DNA from: Pelagibius sp048268885
GTDB taxonomy: Bacteria > Pseudomonadota > Alphaproteobacteria > Kiloniellales > Kiloniellaceae
Assembly: GCA_048268885.1 (NCBI GenBank)
Contig: JBLWUP010000025.1
Coordinates: forward strand, 1 to 64,000
Length of the DNA: 64,000 bases
Direction of reading: 5' to 3'
Shown piece by piece: positions 63,907 to 64,000 of this stretch. The notes beneath the pieces were generated by a model. The model did not search any database. It was not told where the DNA came from and worked only from the letters and a program-made list of their open reading frames with translations. Numbering within the stretch: the stretch's first letter is position 1; each line of letters begins with the position of its first letter. A program made the position numbers and the translations under genes.

Positions 63907-64000
63907 TGACCTTTTTAACTCCTCGAAATCCCTGAGGCTTATATAAAAATTCCCTGGGTAAGAATCAACATTATTGAACAGAAAAAACAATAGTCAGAAA

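Overview
The window is a high-GC (about two thirds G+C by eye), gene-dense stretch of an alphaproteobacterial chromosome. It carries 61 protein genes I can support and no rRNA, tRNA, CRISPR array, prophage or insertion sequence that I can see. Lineage markers are Irr, MucR, a Fur/Mur protein without the CxxC of classical Fur, a PhrR-type regulator between lnt and metK, the irr | fabA-fabB-fabI arrangement, olsBA, and rpsT next to dnaA. The mix fits a Rhodospirillales/Kiloniellales-like organism; no species can be named from sequence alone.

Layout. 1-2.1 kb: end of the cobalamin pathway (cobT partial, cobS, a CobC-like phosphatase). 2.2-3.7 kb: two exported proteins (SYLF, SCO1/SenC). 3.9-8.1 kb: ugpBAEC glycerol-3-phosphate importer with a PhoB-box-like site upstream. 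8.4-12.6 kb: accessory genes (AraC-Ogt DNA repair fusion, YgjP-like metalloprotease, a small GHN-motif protein, VOC protein, Bcr/CflA exporter) separated by several families of palindromic repeats. 12.8-22.7 kb, all minus strand: rpsT, dnaA, dnaN, recF, gyrB and a PBP1A. 22.8-29.9 kb: enoyl-CoA hydratase, mutM, ubiE-ubiB, coaBC, dut, rrf2. 30-35.2 kb: cysK, moeB, a BMP-type binding protein, a 2-hydroxyacid dehydrogenase, an SH3 protein. 35.4-38.7 kb: an iron/peroxide module (DUF3501, Fe-S protein, rubrerythrin, irr). 38.9-41.8 kb: fabA-fabB-fabI. 41.8-52.4 kb: gdpD, then the full rimP-nusA-ylxR-infB-rbfA-truB-rpsO-pnp translation/transcription operon. 52.6-64 kb: trmB, metK, phrR, lnt, corC, ybeY, phoH, miaB, olsA, olsB, fur, mucR, all minus strand and often overlapping.

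How parts work together. ugpBAEC, gdpD and olsBA together suggest phosphate scavenging from glycerophosphodiesters and use of phosphorus-free ornithine lipids. Irr probably controls the rubrerythrin promoter: a perfect inverted Irr-box (ICE) core lies three bases upstream of a TTGACA -35 hexamer.

The most unusual sequence features are non-coding or at gene edges. They are a 23-bp tandem repeat in which each unit re-creates a Shine-Dalgarno plus ATGA between cobS and the next gene; two 139-bp direct repeats made of two palindromes, whose 3-base loop is inverted between copies; a four-palindrome array whose ends supply stop codons to two neighbouring genes; a low-GC 3' end of lnt; a terminator-like hairpin just ahead of rimP; and a metK leader hairpin that would hide its Shine-Dalgarno.
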